In this document: one piece after another, positions 28,076 to 37,294 of the stretch | How positions within the stretch are numbered: position 1 is the first letter of the stretch | Layout of the letters: the number at the start of each line of letters is the position of its first letter | Assembly (NCBI GenBank): GCA_020060215.1 | Contig: JAGVAP010000009.1 | Location: 124,001-188,000, forward strand | Direction: 5' to 3' | DNA: 64,000 bases | Source: Deltaproteobacteria bacterium | Lineage (GTDB): Bacteria; Desulfobacterota; DSM-4660; Desulfatiglandales; HGW-15 | Notes under the pieces: model-generated | What the model saw: only the letters and a program-made list of their open reading frames with translations | Told to the model about the DNA's origin: nothing | The model's database searches: none | Translations under genes and position numbers: made by a program

Positions 28076-30156
28076 TTCCCCCTTTGTTCAGGAGCGGGTT
28101 CACTGGGGATCAGCAGAACGAAAGTGCTTCCCTTTCCTTCGCCTTCGCTTTCGGCCCAGATCTTCCCGCCGTGGAGCTCCACGAATCTCCTGGTCAGCGA
28201 CAGACCAAGACCGGTCCCTTTGTACTTTCGCCCGACCGATGAGTCGACCTGCTCAAAAGGGGCGAAGATCCTCTCCAGATCCTCCTTCTTAATCCCGATT
28301 CCTGTGTCCGACACACAGATCCGGATATGATCGGCCGCGAGGCTTTGCTCCCGATGATCACCGGTGCTCGAGTCATGGGTTGAAGAGATGAAACTTGTAC
28401 CCACATGGACCGCTCCGCCGTCCGGTGTGAATTTCACGGCGTTGGAGAGCAGGTTGTACATGACCTGCTTCAGCTTTCGTTCATCGACCCTGATCCGTTC
28501 GGGGATGGAGTCGTAATCCAGGGCGAGCCGGATCTGGTGTTTCATCGCCGTTTCCTTCACCATCACCAGCGAGCTCTCCAGGAGTGATCGGATATTCACT
28601 TCCGAGGCTTCGAGCGCCATCTTTCCCGCTTCCACCTTGGAGAGGTCCAGGATATCGTTGATCAGGGAGAGGAGATGCCTGCTGCTGCCCAGCACGTCAC
28701 GGAGATACTCCTCCTGGTCCTGGTTCAGGTCTCCGACCCGCTTGTCGGTCACCAGCTCCGTGAAGCCGATCACATGGTTCAGCGGCGTCCTCAGTTCGTG
28801 GCTCATGTTCGCCAGAAACTCGCTCTTTGCCCGGTTGGCCTGCTCGGCTGCATCCCTTGCGCGCAACGCCTCGGCCTGAGCCACTTCACGCTGACGGATC
28901 TCGATTCGCAACGCCTCGTTGATGCGCGCGATGTTATCGGTGCGCTCCCTGACCCGCATCTCCAGCTCCTCGTTGGCACGCTGCAGGGCTTCCTCCGCCT
29001 CCTTACGGTCCGTGATATCCATGGCAATCTGGAGCCGGACCATGCGGTTCCTGTCCCAGGTGACGGCGCGGGCGTGGTAGACGTACCATCTCCCGGTAAC
29101 CGGATTGGTGCCTTCCCAGGTGAGCAGACCCGCAGGCCTGCCATCGCCCTCAAGCAGTTTGTAGTTCGCGCAGTCTTCACAGGGAGCGGACCTTCCTCGG
29201 ACCGCCTTCCAGCAGGGCTGGCCGATCATGCCGCTGCCGCCGGTGCTTTCACGCATCCGCCGGTTCACAAAGAGGACTTCATAGGTCCGCAGGTCCGCCA
29301 CGTAGACATCGGCATCGATCCCCTCCAGGACCTTCACAAACCGCTCATGGGAATCCAGGAGCGCCCTCTCCGCCCTCTCCCGTTCCACGATCTGCTGCTG
29401 GAGGTATTCGACCGCCTTCTGCAGGGCCGCCGTCCTCTCTTCGACCCGCTGCTCCAGTTCGTCGCGGGTCCGCTGAAGGGCCTCTTCGGTGGCCCTCAGC
29501 TCGGAGACCTTTTCCTCCAACTGATCGTTCTTATGCTCGAGTTTTCTCTGGATTCCCGCCCTCACGACCTCGAAGAAGAAGGCCAGGAGCGTGACGATGG
29601 TGTAGGAGATCAGGAACCTGAAATGGAAAGCCGAATCATATTTTGCAGCCCACGGGAGCTCCCTGAAAGAGATCTGAAGCGCAAGGGCGCAGAGCACGAA
29701 CAGGATGCTCAGGAGGGCCCCCGTTCTGGCCCCGAGGAGGAAGGCGGAGAACAAGGGCAGGGTATAGAACCAGGTATGGCCTGCGTTGTTCACGCCCCCC
29801 GTGATGAACAACAGGGTGAAAAGTCCGCCCGTCGAGATGGTCCCGAGCAGGGCGGGGACCCGGATCTTGCCCGTTTTCTTTTGGTAGAGAAACAAAGATA
29901 GCAGGACAAGGGCTGCAAAGAAAGAGACCGTCGAGAGGGTGAGCTCTTCCGCTCGGAAGGCGACCACTCCAAGGATGGATACGGTCACAACGGCAATCAG
30001 CGTGAAGACGTCCATCAGGAGCACCTTGCGCACGCGCTCCACGTCCTCTTCGAAATCCATTCCGCCCGTCACGACCGTGTCTACGAGATTTCTGAAATCA
30101 GGGAACGGCATCTCCTTGGCCTGTTGAGTGATGAGATAGGGTCGGGCATGATTCAC
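28072..30156 (-). CDS. Membrane sensor histidine kinase with PAS domain, cassette I first kinase
   Basis: The 694-residue protein has about six or seven membrane helices in residues 40-200, a coiled coil, a PAS domain at about 270-400 containing a CEDCANY pair of cysteines, a second coiled coil, HisKA with His453, and HATPase ([24 protein letters not shown]). The two PAS cysteines (with Cys at PCWKAVRG) could bind a metal or sense redox. The kinase core matches the one at 23186 but the sensor part is different. It is first in the run of minus-strand signalling genes. Confidence 0.9.
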   Translation of the reverse strand: MNHARPYLITQQAKEMPFPDFRNLVDTVVTGGMDFEEDVERVRKVLLMDVFTLIAVVTVSILGVVAFRAEELTLSTVSFFAALVLLSLFLYQKKTGKIRVPALLGTISTGGLFTLLFITGGVNNAGHTWFYTLPLFSAFLLGARTGALLSILFVLCALALQISFRELPWAAKYDSAFHFRFLISYTIVTLLAFFFEVVRAGIQRKLEHKNDQLEEKVSELRATEEALQRTRDELEQRVEERTAALQKAVEYLQQQIVERERAERALLDSHERFVKVLEGIDADVYVADLRTYEVLFVNRRMRESTGGSGMIGQPCWKAVRGRSAPCEDCANYKLLEGDGRPAGLLTWEGTNPVTGRWYVYHARAVTWDRNRMVRLQIAMDITDRKEAEEALQRANEELEMRVRERTDNIARINEALRIEIRQREVAQAEALRARDAAEQANRAKSEFLANMSHELRTPLNHVIGFTELVTDKRVGDLNQDQEEYLRDVLGSSRHLLSLINDILDLSKVEAGKMALEASEVNIRSLLESSLVMVKETAMKHQIRLALDYDSIPERIRVDERKLKQVMYNLLSNAVKFTPDGGAVHVGTSFISSTHDSSTGDHREQSLAADHIRICVSDTGIGIKKEDLERIFAPFEQVDSSVGRKYKGTGLGLSLTRRFVELHGGKIWAESEGEGKGSTFVLLIPSEPAPEQRGK

Positions 30157-30307
30157 CCTCGTATCTCTTCTGAACCCGTTGCAGAAGCATGCAAGAGAAC
30201 GGCCAATTCGGCAGGTCCTATTTTTTTGTGTCTTATTTCAGGTGCTTGATGCTCTTTCTCCTGCAGCCGCCGACCCTTTTCGACAAAAGAATGACGCACC
30301 TTCCCCC

Positions 30308-31159
30308 TTACTCCATCTCCCCCTTCTCCATGACGCTGCGGACGTACTCCACCGCATTCCTGAAGATCCGGAGTCCCTGGCCTTCGCGCTCGAGGAGCTT
30401 GCCCTCACGCGAGAGCCGCTCCTTTTTCCGGTTCCAGGCGGGATGGTGGGTGGGGTGATGATGTGCTTCCGGGTGGGGCATGAGACCGAAGATGCGGCCG
30501 GTGGGATCGCAGATCCCCGCAATGTCCTCCAGGGATCCGTTGGGGTTCTCAGGCCATCTTCCTCCTGCCCGGTTCCCCTCTTCATCCGCGTAATGCATCA
30601 CGATCTGCCCCCCTTCCACCAGTGCCCGGATATCGTCTCCCGATGCGAAAAACTTGCCTTCCCCGTGCCTTACCGGAAGTGCGATGCGGTCGAGCCCCCT
30701 GGTGAAGATAGAGGGAGAGTCCGGGTTCACCTTCAGTGTCACCCAGGTATCGAGGAAGTTTCCGGAGTCGTTGGCGATGAGGGCGACCTTGCGTTCGCGA
30801 TACCTTCTGCCGAAGGCCGGGAGCAATCCCAGGTTCACGAGGCTTTGAAAGCCGTTGCAGATGCCGATCACCAGTTTGCCGTCTCTCACGAACTTCTCGA
30901 TCCGGTCCCCGATATTGTGCTTCATCTTGGAGGCGAGGAGGACCCCGGCCCCATGGTCGTCTCCCCAGCTGAAACCGCCGCCGAAGGCAACGATGTGGTA
31001 GTCGTCGAGGGAGGGGCCTTTCCCTGAGCGGGTCCCCTCGATCAGTTCGTTGATGTGGACGCGGCGGGAATCCGCGCCCGCGAGCCTGAGGGAGTAATCG
31101 GTTTCGTAGTCGCAGTTCAGACCATAGCCGGTCAGAACACACGCCTTCACGGCCTTCAT
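30308..31159 (-). CDS. purQ: Phosphoribosylformylglycinamidine synthase, glutaminase subunit
   Basis: Class I glutamine amidotransferase that supplies ammonia to PurL in step four of purine synthesis. The nucleophile Cys is in IGICNGFQ, and the His/Glu pair is in MPHPEAHHHP. At 283 residues it is longer than the usual 225-residue PurQ, with insertions, like forms paired with large PurL in some anaerobes. ATG 31159 overlaps the purL stop by three bases (ATGA), showing coupling. The reading frame is open further upstream inside purL but that is not used. Confidence 0.92.
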   Translation of the reverse strand: MKAVKACVLTGYGLNCDYETDYSLRLAGADSRRVHINELIEGTRSGKGPSLDDYHIVAFGGGFSWGDDHGAGVLLASKMKHNIGDRIEKFVRDGKLVIGICNGFQSLVNLGLLPAFGRRYRERKVALIANDSGNFLDTWVTLKVNPDSPSIFTRGLDRIALPVRHGEGKFFASGDDIRALVEGGQIVMHYADEEGNRAGGRWPENPNGSLEDIAGICDPTGRIFGLMPHPEAHHHPTHHPAWNRKKERLSREGKLLEREGQGLRIFRNAVEYVRSVMEKGEME

Positions 31160-34152
31160 ATCAATCCTCCAAAGGGTCTCTTCCATACCTCCTTCAGCGC
31201 GAAGACGTCCTCTTCGATGATGATTCGCTCGCCCCGGCCCCGGATGCGGAAGAGGGGAGAGGCCGTGACCCTGCCGACCGGCGCAAACGCCGTCCCTGAG
31301 AAGATCCGTTCGAAGAGGTCCCTCCCGGCCGGATCCACGGTCACGACGAACCGGCCCGCCGATTCCGAGTAGAGCACCTGGGTATCCGTGAGACCGGGGT
31401 CGGCAGGGACCCTTCCGAGGTCGCATTCCATGCCGAGCTCGCCCCCCATGGCCACCAGGGCGAGGTGGACCCCCAGGCCGCCCCTTGCGACCGCATGGGC
31501 CGAGGCAACGGCGCCTTCCCGGATCGCTCGGTTCAACCCTTCATAGAGGGGCCGGAGCTCGTCGGCATCCACCTTGGGTACATTCAAACCCACCTCTCCG
31601 AACATCTGGTAGTACTCGCCCCCGCCAAGTTCGTTTCTCGTACGGCCCACGACATAGACGAGGTCGCCGGGGACCTTTGCATCCATCGTTACGCACCGGT
31701 AGACGTCTTCGACCACGCTCGAGACGGTGAAAAGGAGGGTCGGCAGGCCCGAGACCTTTCGCCTCTCTCCGAAAGTCCCTTCCAGGAACCCGTCTACATA
31801 CATGCTGTCTTTGCCCGAAAGGAGCGGAATGGAGAGGGCCAGGCAATAGTCCCGGAGCGCCCACCCGGCCCTCACGAGCTGGGCCGCCTTGTACTTGCCG
31901 TCGGGGTTCTGGACCTGGTCGTACTGGATGGTGGGCCAGCAGAAATTGTCCACACCTCCCAGGTGAGAGGGCTCCCCACCGACGGCCACGATCCTTCGGA
32001 CCGCCTCGTCGATGGTCGCTCCAACCATGTGGTAGGTATCGATGAGCGAGTAGGATGGGTTCAGCGCCTGCGTCACCGCCAGACCCCTTTCCGAGTCCAG
32101 GACCGGCCTGATGACCGCCGCGTCGCTCGGCGTGTCCTGCCGTTTGCCCACCAGGGGCTTGATGACGCTCCCGCCCTGCACCTCGTGGTCGTACTGCCTG
32201 GGGATCCAGTTCCTGGCGCAGATGTTGGGCCGGGCCAGCAGGCTCTTCAGCGCCGCGCCGTGTCTTCCGGGCTCCGTGATGACCGGCTCCCTGAGCCCCC
32301 TCATCTCCGGGGGTGACCACTCGGCTTCGAACTCCCACTGGGGAAAGTCGGATTCCAGAAAATCCATCCGGACCAGGGCACAGGTCCTCCCCCTGTAATC
32401 GAGCCTGAGGAGCCCTGAGTCGTTGTACTCCCCGATGACCGTGCTCTCCACTCCGTGCTTTGCCGACAGCGCCATGAAGCGGTCGAGGTCCTTGGGTTTG
32501 ACCGCCACGGTCATCCTCTCCTGAGACTCGGAGACCCAGATCTCCCACTGGTCCAGCCCTTCATACTTGAGCGGGACCTTGTCCAGGTCCACCCGGCATC
32601 CGTTGGACAAACGAGCGGACTCTCCCACGGAAGAGGAGAGTCCGCCGCCGCCGTTGTCGGTCACGAAGGTGATCAGGCCCTCGTCCCTGGCCTCCAGGAG
32701 GAAGTCGTGCATCTTCTTCTGGGTATAGGGGTCTCCGATCTGCACGTGCCCTGCCGGGGTGTGCTCGCTGTAGATCAGGGAGGAAGCCGTGACCCCGTGA
32801 ATGCCGTCCTTCCCCACCCTGCCGCCGGACATGATGATGAGGTCCCCGGGACGGGGGGACTTGAGATGGGAGGACTCGCCCCCGATGGTGGCCGGCATGA
32901 TGCCCAGGGCCGTGACAAAGACGAGGCACTTCCCCAGGTAGCTCTCGTCGAACAGGAGCTGCCCGAAAGGCGTCGGGACCCCGCTCTTGTTCCCCCCGTC
33001 CCGGACCCCTTCGACGATGCCGTCCAGGAGCCTCCTCGGATGGAGGTGCGGTTTCAGCTCGCCCCTGTAATCACGGGGGCCGACGCAGAAACCGTACATC
33101 CCCATGACCAGCCTGGACCCTTTCCCGGTGCCGAGGGGATCGCGGTAGATCCCGACGATCCCCGTGAGAGAGCCGCCGTAGGCCTCCATGTTCGAAGGAC
33201 TGTTGTGGGTCTCGCCGGTGATGGTGTAATAGTGATTGCGGTCGAAGCGGGCCACGCCTGCATTGTCCCAGAGCACGGACACGACCCACTCCTTCCCCTC
33301 CGCCACTTTGAGGGTAGGGGCCTCGATGCAGGTCTTGAAGAGGCTGTTCACCTCTTCCCGGTGATCGGTCGCGAGGTCGCGATAGTGGAAGAGCCCCCTG
33401 AAGGTATTGTGATTGCAGTGATCGCTCCGGGCCTGGGAGATGTACTCGATCTCCACGTCGGTGGGTAGCGCCAGGCCGTAGCGCTTTCTCTCCTCCAGGA
33501 CATCCTCCCGCAGGAAATACCGGCGAATGACCGGGATGTCCTTGTCCTGGAGCGCCAGGTTCCGCATTTCCGAGATCTCCTTCAACTCCCGGTCGCTTGA
33601 TATCGCAATCGTGCTCACCTGGGGTTCGTGGTTGAGGATGACCTTGGGCAGGATGATCCCGATACCCTCCCTGGGATCCCATTCTTTCCTGGAGTAAACC
33701 CTCCATTGCTGAACGATGTCGTTGGCCAGGATCTCCCTCGCGATCCCACGGATCTGCTCTTCCGGTGCCTTTGCGGCCTTGATGACGTACAGTCTGGAGG
33801 TATAAACCGCCTCATGAGGCTTGAGCCGGATCTTCAGCAGATCCTCCAACGCCTCCACCGCAGTGCTGCCGGCGGTGTCCCTTACACCCGGCCGATAGCC
33901 CACCCATATCAGCCAATCGAACCCTCTGGCCAGGGGAGAGAAGGACGACCGTTCCGTTACGGGATTGGTGAAGATCCGGGTCCGCGCCAATTCCAGGCCC
34001 CTCGGCTCCAGATCGGTGTCGAAGGTGAGGACACGGATGACCCGCACATCCTGTAGTTCATAGCCGAGATAGTCCTTGGCCTTGCGCCGGATGTTCGCGC
34101 CTTCCGCATCGAAAAGGGGCTTCTTGAGCATGATCTCAAGTCGTGCTGCCAT
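31156..34152 (-). CDS. purL: Phosphoribosylformylglycinamidine synthase, large synthetase subunit with PurS-like N-terminus
   Basis: The FGAM synthetase converts FGAR, ATP and ammonia to FGAM. At 998 residues it is longer than the 730-residue stand-alone PurL and shorter than the 1300-residue proteobacterial fusion. Residues 1-170 look like two PurS-type repeats (RLEIMLKKPLFDAEGANIRR and a second region ending KAPEEQIRGIAREIL). The synthetase core follows (SDHCNHNTF, GETHNSPS, GKDSMYV). The glutaminase is separate (purQ). Upstream of its start no riboswitch was recognised. Confidence 0.93.
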   Translation of the reverse strand: MAARLEIMLKKPLFDAEGANIRRKAKDYLGYELQDVRVIRVLTFDTDLEPRGLELARTRIFTNPVTERSSFSPLARGFDWLIWVGYRPGVRDTAGSTAVEALEDLLKIRLKPHEAVYTSRLYVIKAAKAPEEQIRGIAREILANDIVQQWRVYSRKEWDPREGIGIILPKVILNHEPQVSTIAISSDRELKEISEMRNLALQDKDIPVIRRYFLREDVLEERKRYGLALPTDVEIEYISQARSDHCNHNTFRGLFHYRDLATDHREEVNSLFKTCIEAPTLKVAEGKEWVVSVLWDNAGVARFDRNHYYTITGETHNSPSNMEAYGGSLTGIVGIYRDPLGTGKGSRLVMGMYGFCVGPRDYRGELKPHLHPRRLLDGIVEGVRDGGNKSGVPTPFGQLLFDESYLGKCLVFVTALGIMPATIGGESSHLKSPRPGDLIIMSGGRVGKDGIHGVTASSLIYSEHTPAGHVQIGDPYTQKKMHDFLLEARDEGLITFVTDNGGGGLSSSVGESARLSNGCRVDLDKVPLKYEGLDQWEIWVSESQERMTVAVKPKDLDRFMALSAKHGVESTVIGEYNDSGLLRLDYRGRTCALVRMDFLESDFPQWEFEAEWSPPEMRGLREPVITEPGRHGAALKSLLARPNICARNWIPRQYDHEVQGGSVIKPLVGKRQDTPSDAAVIRPVLDSERGLAVTQALNPSYSLIDTYHMVGATIDEAVRRIVAVGGEPSHLGGVDNFCWPTIQYDQVQNPDGKYKAAQLVRAGWALRDYCLALSIPLLSGKDSMYVDGFLEGTFGERRKVSGLPTLLFTVSSVVEDVYRCVTMDAKVPGDLVYVVGRTRNELGGGEYYQMFGEVGLNVPKVDADELRPLYEGLNRAIREGAVASAHAVARGGLGVHLALVAMGGELGMECDLGRVPADPGLTDTQVLYSESAGRFVVTVDPAGRDLFERIFSGTAFAPVGRVTASPLFRIRGRGERIIIEEDVFALKEVWKRPFGGLI

Positions 34153-34329
34153 GACTGCTCCTGGCGTAACAGCAATTGTAAAAACAAAGGGTTAATTTAA
34201 TGAAATGGCAGTGAGGAGTCAACACAGGAAAGAAGGAAGATGGTCCTTGGTCATTTGTTCTTTGTCATTTGTCATCTGGTATTACCCTCGACCCGCAAAC
34301 CGCAACTCGCCCCTTTATCCCCGGACACA
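34153..34329. repeat. Intergenic DNA upstream of purL with dispersed GGTCATTTGTCAT words
   Basis: About 34240-34280 carries repeated GGTCATTTG / TTTGTCATT words. Related inverse words (GACCAATGACCAATAACC) occur at 45563-45600, just outside the other end of the mobile element. This suggests that the element inserted within or next to a dispersed hairpin repeat. No gene is seen here. Confidence 0.5.
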
Positions 34330-34429
34330 TGGTTTAACACACTGAAATCAGGGGGGGTGGAGTGGCGGCGGTAGGGTTTTTATGTAGTTCCTTTGGGCTC
34401 TTAAGGGGCGCGGACGGTGGGTTCTTGAG

Positions 34430-34581
34430 CAAAACCATTTGTCCAAAATGTGGCGGCCCGGACAGTGCGCGGCAGATCGCGCCATTATTTGAATGATCGT
34501 AAGGATTTGAAAGGCTCGATCCTACATGATAACGGAGGGCTGTTCCCGAAATTCTGGCGGCCATTTGGACAAATGGTTTTG
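34430..34581. repeat. Inverted transposase-site-like repeats at the left end
   Basis: CAAAACCATTTGTCC (34430-34444) is repeated in inverse orientation as GGACAAATGGTTTTG (34567-34581), with further imperfect pairing inward. A third copy with one change, CAAAACCATCTGTCC, lies at 45483-45497 near the right end. Copies at both ends suggest transposase binding sites. The words GGTTTACAAG (34601 and 34670) and GGTTTACAAAACC (right end) also recur. Confidence 0.6.
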
Positions 34582-34693
34582 TCTAAACCAGGTCTCAGGA
34601 GGTTTACAAGATAACTTTACGGTTTCCGATCCAGCTTCAGCTTTCTATGAGAATCACGCTTAGAGAGTAGGTTTACAAGGGAAGTTAACAAGA

Positions 34694-35101
34694 TCACTCC
34701 AGCTTCTTTTCGAGCTGACGAATCTCTCCTTCGAGCGCTCCAGATCTAGGTCCCTTCAGTCGTTTCGCTTTGGCTACTGCAAGCGCAAAAATGTCCTGCA
34801 ATCCTTCCCGATCCAAGCATCGGAGGATATTCAGTAGAGCGTGCTCTTCCTCCGAGACGGTCCGAGTGAATTCGATCTTCAGCTCGTCACTCACCTTTAC
34901 TTCGTCGACAGGTATTCCGAACCGATCCTTGATTGCAAGAAGCAGATGGCGCGATGGTTCTGTTCTACCAGATTCGATATCACCGACGTATGATCTGGAA
35001 AACCCGATCTCCTTTGCAAAGTTGTCCTGACTTAGTCCAAGTCTTCTTCTTATCTCAGCTACTTGTATCGATTTTTCTTTCATCATATTTTGGCTTGACA
35101 T
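34694..35101 (-). CDS. Phage-type repressor with XRE/Cro-CI helix-turn-helix
   Basis: A 135-residue protein with an N-terminal helix-turn-helix (LGLSQDNFAKEIGFSRSYVGDIESG) and a C-terminal part that probably mediates oligomerisation. It is transcribed away from the Ner-like and transposase genes, as the c repressor is in Mu-like phages. The start may be at 35101 or 35083; an operator-like palindrome touches the 35101 start. It is likely to hold the early promoter silent. Confidence 0.85.
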   Translation of the reverse strand: MSSQNMMKEKSIQVAEIRRRLGLSQDNFAKEIGFSRSYVGDIESGRTEPSRHLLLAIKDRFGIPVDEVKVSDELKIEFTRTVSEEEHALLNILRCLDREGLQDIFALAVAKAKRLKGPRSGALEGEIRQLEKKLE

Positions 35102-35119
35102 TACGTCATATTTGACGTA
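35102..35119. promoter_or_regulatory. Operator palindrome between repressor and Ner-like gene
   Basis: A perfect inverted repeat TACGTCA-TATT-TGACGTA, followed 4 bases later by another ACGTCA half-site and TGAC. It lies exactly in the divergent intergenic region, so it is a good candidate for binding the repressor, the Ner-like protein, or both. Confidence 0.65.
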
Positions 35120-35155
35120 TGAACGTCAGTGACAATGCAAGAAACTGGATAGACC

Positions 35156-35329
35156 ATGAAGATAAAGACGATCAAAAAGAAGTTGATTGACCATGATTTA
35201 ACCATCCCGGCACTGGCCAGGATATTGGATTATTCACCGGAATACACCTGGAGGATCATCAACGGTCATCTGAAGTCCAAGAAAGCAAGTCAGCGTATCG
35301 AAGAGATCCTCAAGGCTAAGAAGAGATGA
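35156..35329 (+). CDS. Small Ner/Cro-like DNA-binding protein
   Basis: A 57-residue basic protein (MKIKTIKKKLIDHDLTIPAL ... RIIEEILKAKKR-type end) with a helix-turn-helix like pattern: LTIPALARILDYSPEYTWRI. It is too short for the usual gene-length cut. It occupies the Ner position, immediately divergent from the repressor and upstream of the transposase. In Mu-like phages Ner limits early transcription. The function is inferred from position and fold pattern. Confidence 0.65.
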   Translation: MKIKTIKKKLIDHDLTIPALARILDYSPEYTWRIINGHLKSKKASQRIEEILKAKKR

Positions 35330-35416
35330 CACCGTGTATTTTATTAAACGTCCTGTGTTTTGTCCCTCAATTTTTTACTAGAAACATCTGCCAATTCTCG
35401 GGCAGTGAGATAAGGG

Positions 35417-37294
35417 ATGAACACCACACTAAAGCTTTCTGATGGCCACCTTCACGCGATCATCGAAGCCAGAGATCACCTGCGCCGTGCTTTGAGCCTG
35501 GGTGAACGTGAAGGGAGATCACAAAGCCAGATCATTAGTTCATGGCGAACTGACTTCAACTCCGGTCTCTACCTCTCTCATCTTTCATCGGTCATAGGGC
35601 AGATCAAGAGTGATTCGACTCTTCGAAAATGGCTGAATGCAGCGGATGCCGAGTCCCTGAGGCCACGCTACGGCAACAGGCGCGGCCAGAGTAAAGCCAC
35701 GACTGATGAACAAGAGGCGCTTCTCCGGGTTGCTCTTCATCCGAACAGACTTCGGAAATCGCAGGCGGTTCGCCTTGCAAGAATGGCCCTTCGGTCCAAA
35801 GGGGTGCCTTCACCGTCGAGTGATCGAACATTGGTCAGATGGCTGAATGGGTGGATCAAGGCCAATTACGATAAGTGGGTTTTCGCACGCGAAGGATCGA
35901 AGGCGCTGAATGACAAGTGCCTGCCTTTTCTCTGCCGCAATGCCGAGCTGCTGGAGGTTGGCCAGGTCCTTATTGCCGATGGCCATAAACTCAACTTCCA
36001 GATTCTACACCCCTTCACCGGCAAGCCTTGCCGAATGAACATGGTTCTTTGGTATGACTGGGCCAGCCGATGGCCGTGCGGTTTCGAGATCATGCCGAAC
36101 GAAAACGTGCAGGCCGTCGCCAGCAGCCTTCGCAAGGCGATCCTGAACCTGGGGAAGATCCCACAGGTTGCTTACCTGGACAATGGGAAAGCCTTCAAAG
36201 CGAAGATTTTCACAGATGAATCGATTGACTTTGAAGAGGCCGGTTTCTACGGCATGTTCGCCCGGCTGGGCATCGAGACCGTTTTTGCATGGCCCTACAA
36301 TGCTCAGAGTAAGCCAGTTGAGCGCTTCTTCGGAACCTTCAGCGAAGTTGAACGCCTGATGCCGACCTTCACCGGCACGTCCATTCAGGACAAGCCTGCC
36401 CACATGCTGCGAAATGAACAACTTCACAGGGCAGTCCACCTGAAGAAATATAACGGGTGGGTTCCGACAATCGAGGAAGCGAGGGTGATCATTGAAGGCT
36501 GGTTGGCAGAATACGGACAGCGCCCGCACAGCGGCTTGAAAGGTCTCTGTCCTTTAGATGTTTCTGAATCAGGCAAGGGGCCGGGCGTTGATCCGGAATC
36601 GCTACGCCATTTGATGATGGCGATGGAAGTTCACACAGTCACTCGCAAAGGCATCAGCTTCATGACGCGTGACTATTACGATCCAGCCTTGTACGGCCTG
36701 AGAAACACTGTTCTTATAAAGTACGACCTGAGTGATCTATCCCAAATCCTGGTTTTCGATGAAACCGGACGAAGGTTCATTTGCAGAGCGGAGGTCCGCC
36801 AGGCGGTCCATCCAATCGCCGCTATTGCCGGTACATCAGATGATCTTGAAGCAGTAAAGGAAGGGATCCGGCTGAAGCGATCGCTGAAGCGTCAAACCGA
36901 AGCGGCAGCCCGCGCTTATGTCATGGATGCTCCCGCCCTGGTCCAGATCCCGGAGGTTACGGGCGGTATCGTTCAAGGCCGGAATGGAAAAGCGATCAAG
37001 GTAATTTCCCTGCCGCAAGGGGAAGCAGAACACATAGAGGCAGAGGCCGCGCGTATGCGCGTGGTGCCGGTGAAACCAAAGGAGCAGCCGATTTTTTCAA
37101 ATGAGGTTGACCGGTACGAATGGTGTTTGAAGCATGAATGTGTCGAGCAGGTATTAGGTCCTGATGACGTGACCTTCATGCGTTATTTCGAAAAAACGAA
37201 GATGTTCACCAGATTCCAAACCAGGTTCGAATTCTTGAGAGAACAATGGACGGCTGAATCTGGAGGGTTGGCAGATGAAAAATATGTTTGCTGA
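35417..37294 (+). CDS. MuA-like DDE transposase
   Basis: A 625-residue transposase with the DDE catalytic set Asp188 (IADGHKLNF), Asp255 (YLDNGKAF) and Glu302 (KPVERFFGTF), within the RNase-H-like core at about 170-380. The N-terminal part holds helix-turn-helix type DNA-binding domains. The C-terminal third resembles the Mu transposase beta-barrel and activator-binding region. It overlaps the ATPase gene by 20 bases. It would bind end repeats and carry out replicative or cut-and-paste movement. All catalytic residues are present, so it looks functional. Confidence 0.93.
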   Translation: MNTTLKLSDGHLHAIIEARDHLRRALSLGEREGRSQSQIISSWRTDFNSGLYLSHLSSVIGQIKSDSTLRKWLNAADAESLRPRYGNRRGQSKATTDEQEALLRVALHPNRLRKSQAVRLARMALRSKGVPSPSSDRTLVRWLNGWIKANYDKWVFAREGSKALNDKCLPFLCRNAELLEVGQVLIADGHKLNFQILHPFTGKPCRMNMVLWYDWASRWPCGFEIMPNENVQAVASSLRKAILNLGKIPQVAYLDNGKAFKAKIFTDESIDFEEAGFYGMFARLGIETVFAWPYNAQSKPVERFFGTFSEVERLMPTFTGTSIQDKPAHMLRNEQLHRAVHLKKYNGWVPTIEEARVIIEGWLAEYGQRPHSGLKGLCPLDVSESGKGPGVDPESLRHLMMAMEVHTVTRKGISFMTRDYYDPALYGLRNTVLIKYDLSDLSQILVFDETGRRFICRAEVRQAVHPIAAIAGTSDDLEAVKEGIRLKRSLKRQTEAAARAYVMDAPALVQIPEVTGGIVQGRNGKAIKVISLPQGEAEHIEAEAARMRVVPVKPKEQPIFSNEVDRYEWCLKHECVEQVLGPDDVTFMRYFEKTKMFTRFQTRFEFLREQWTAESGGLADEKYVC

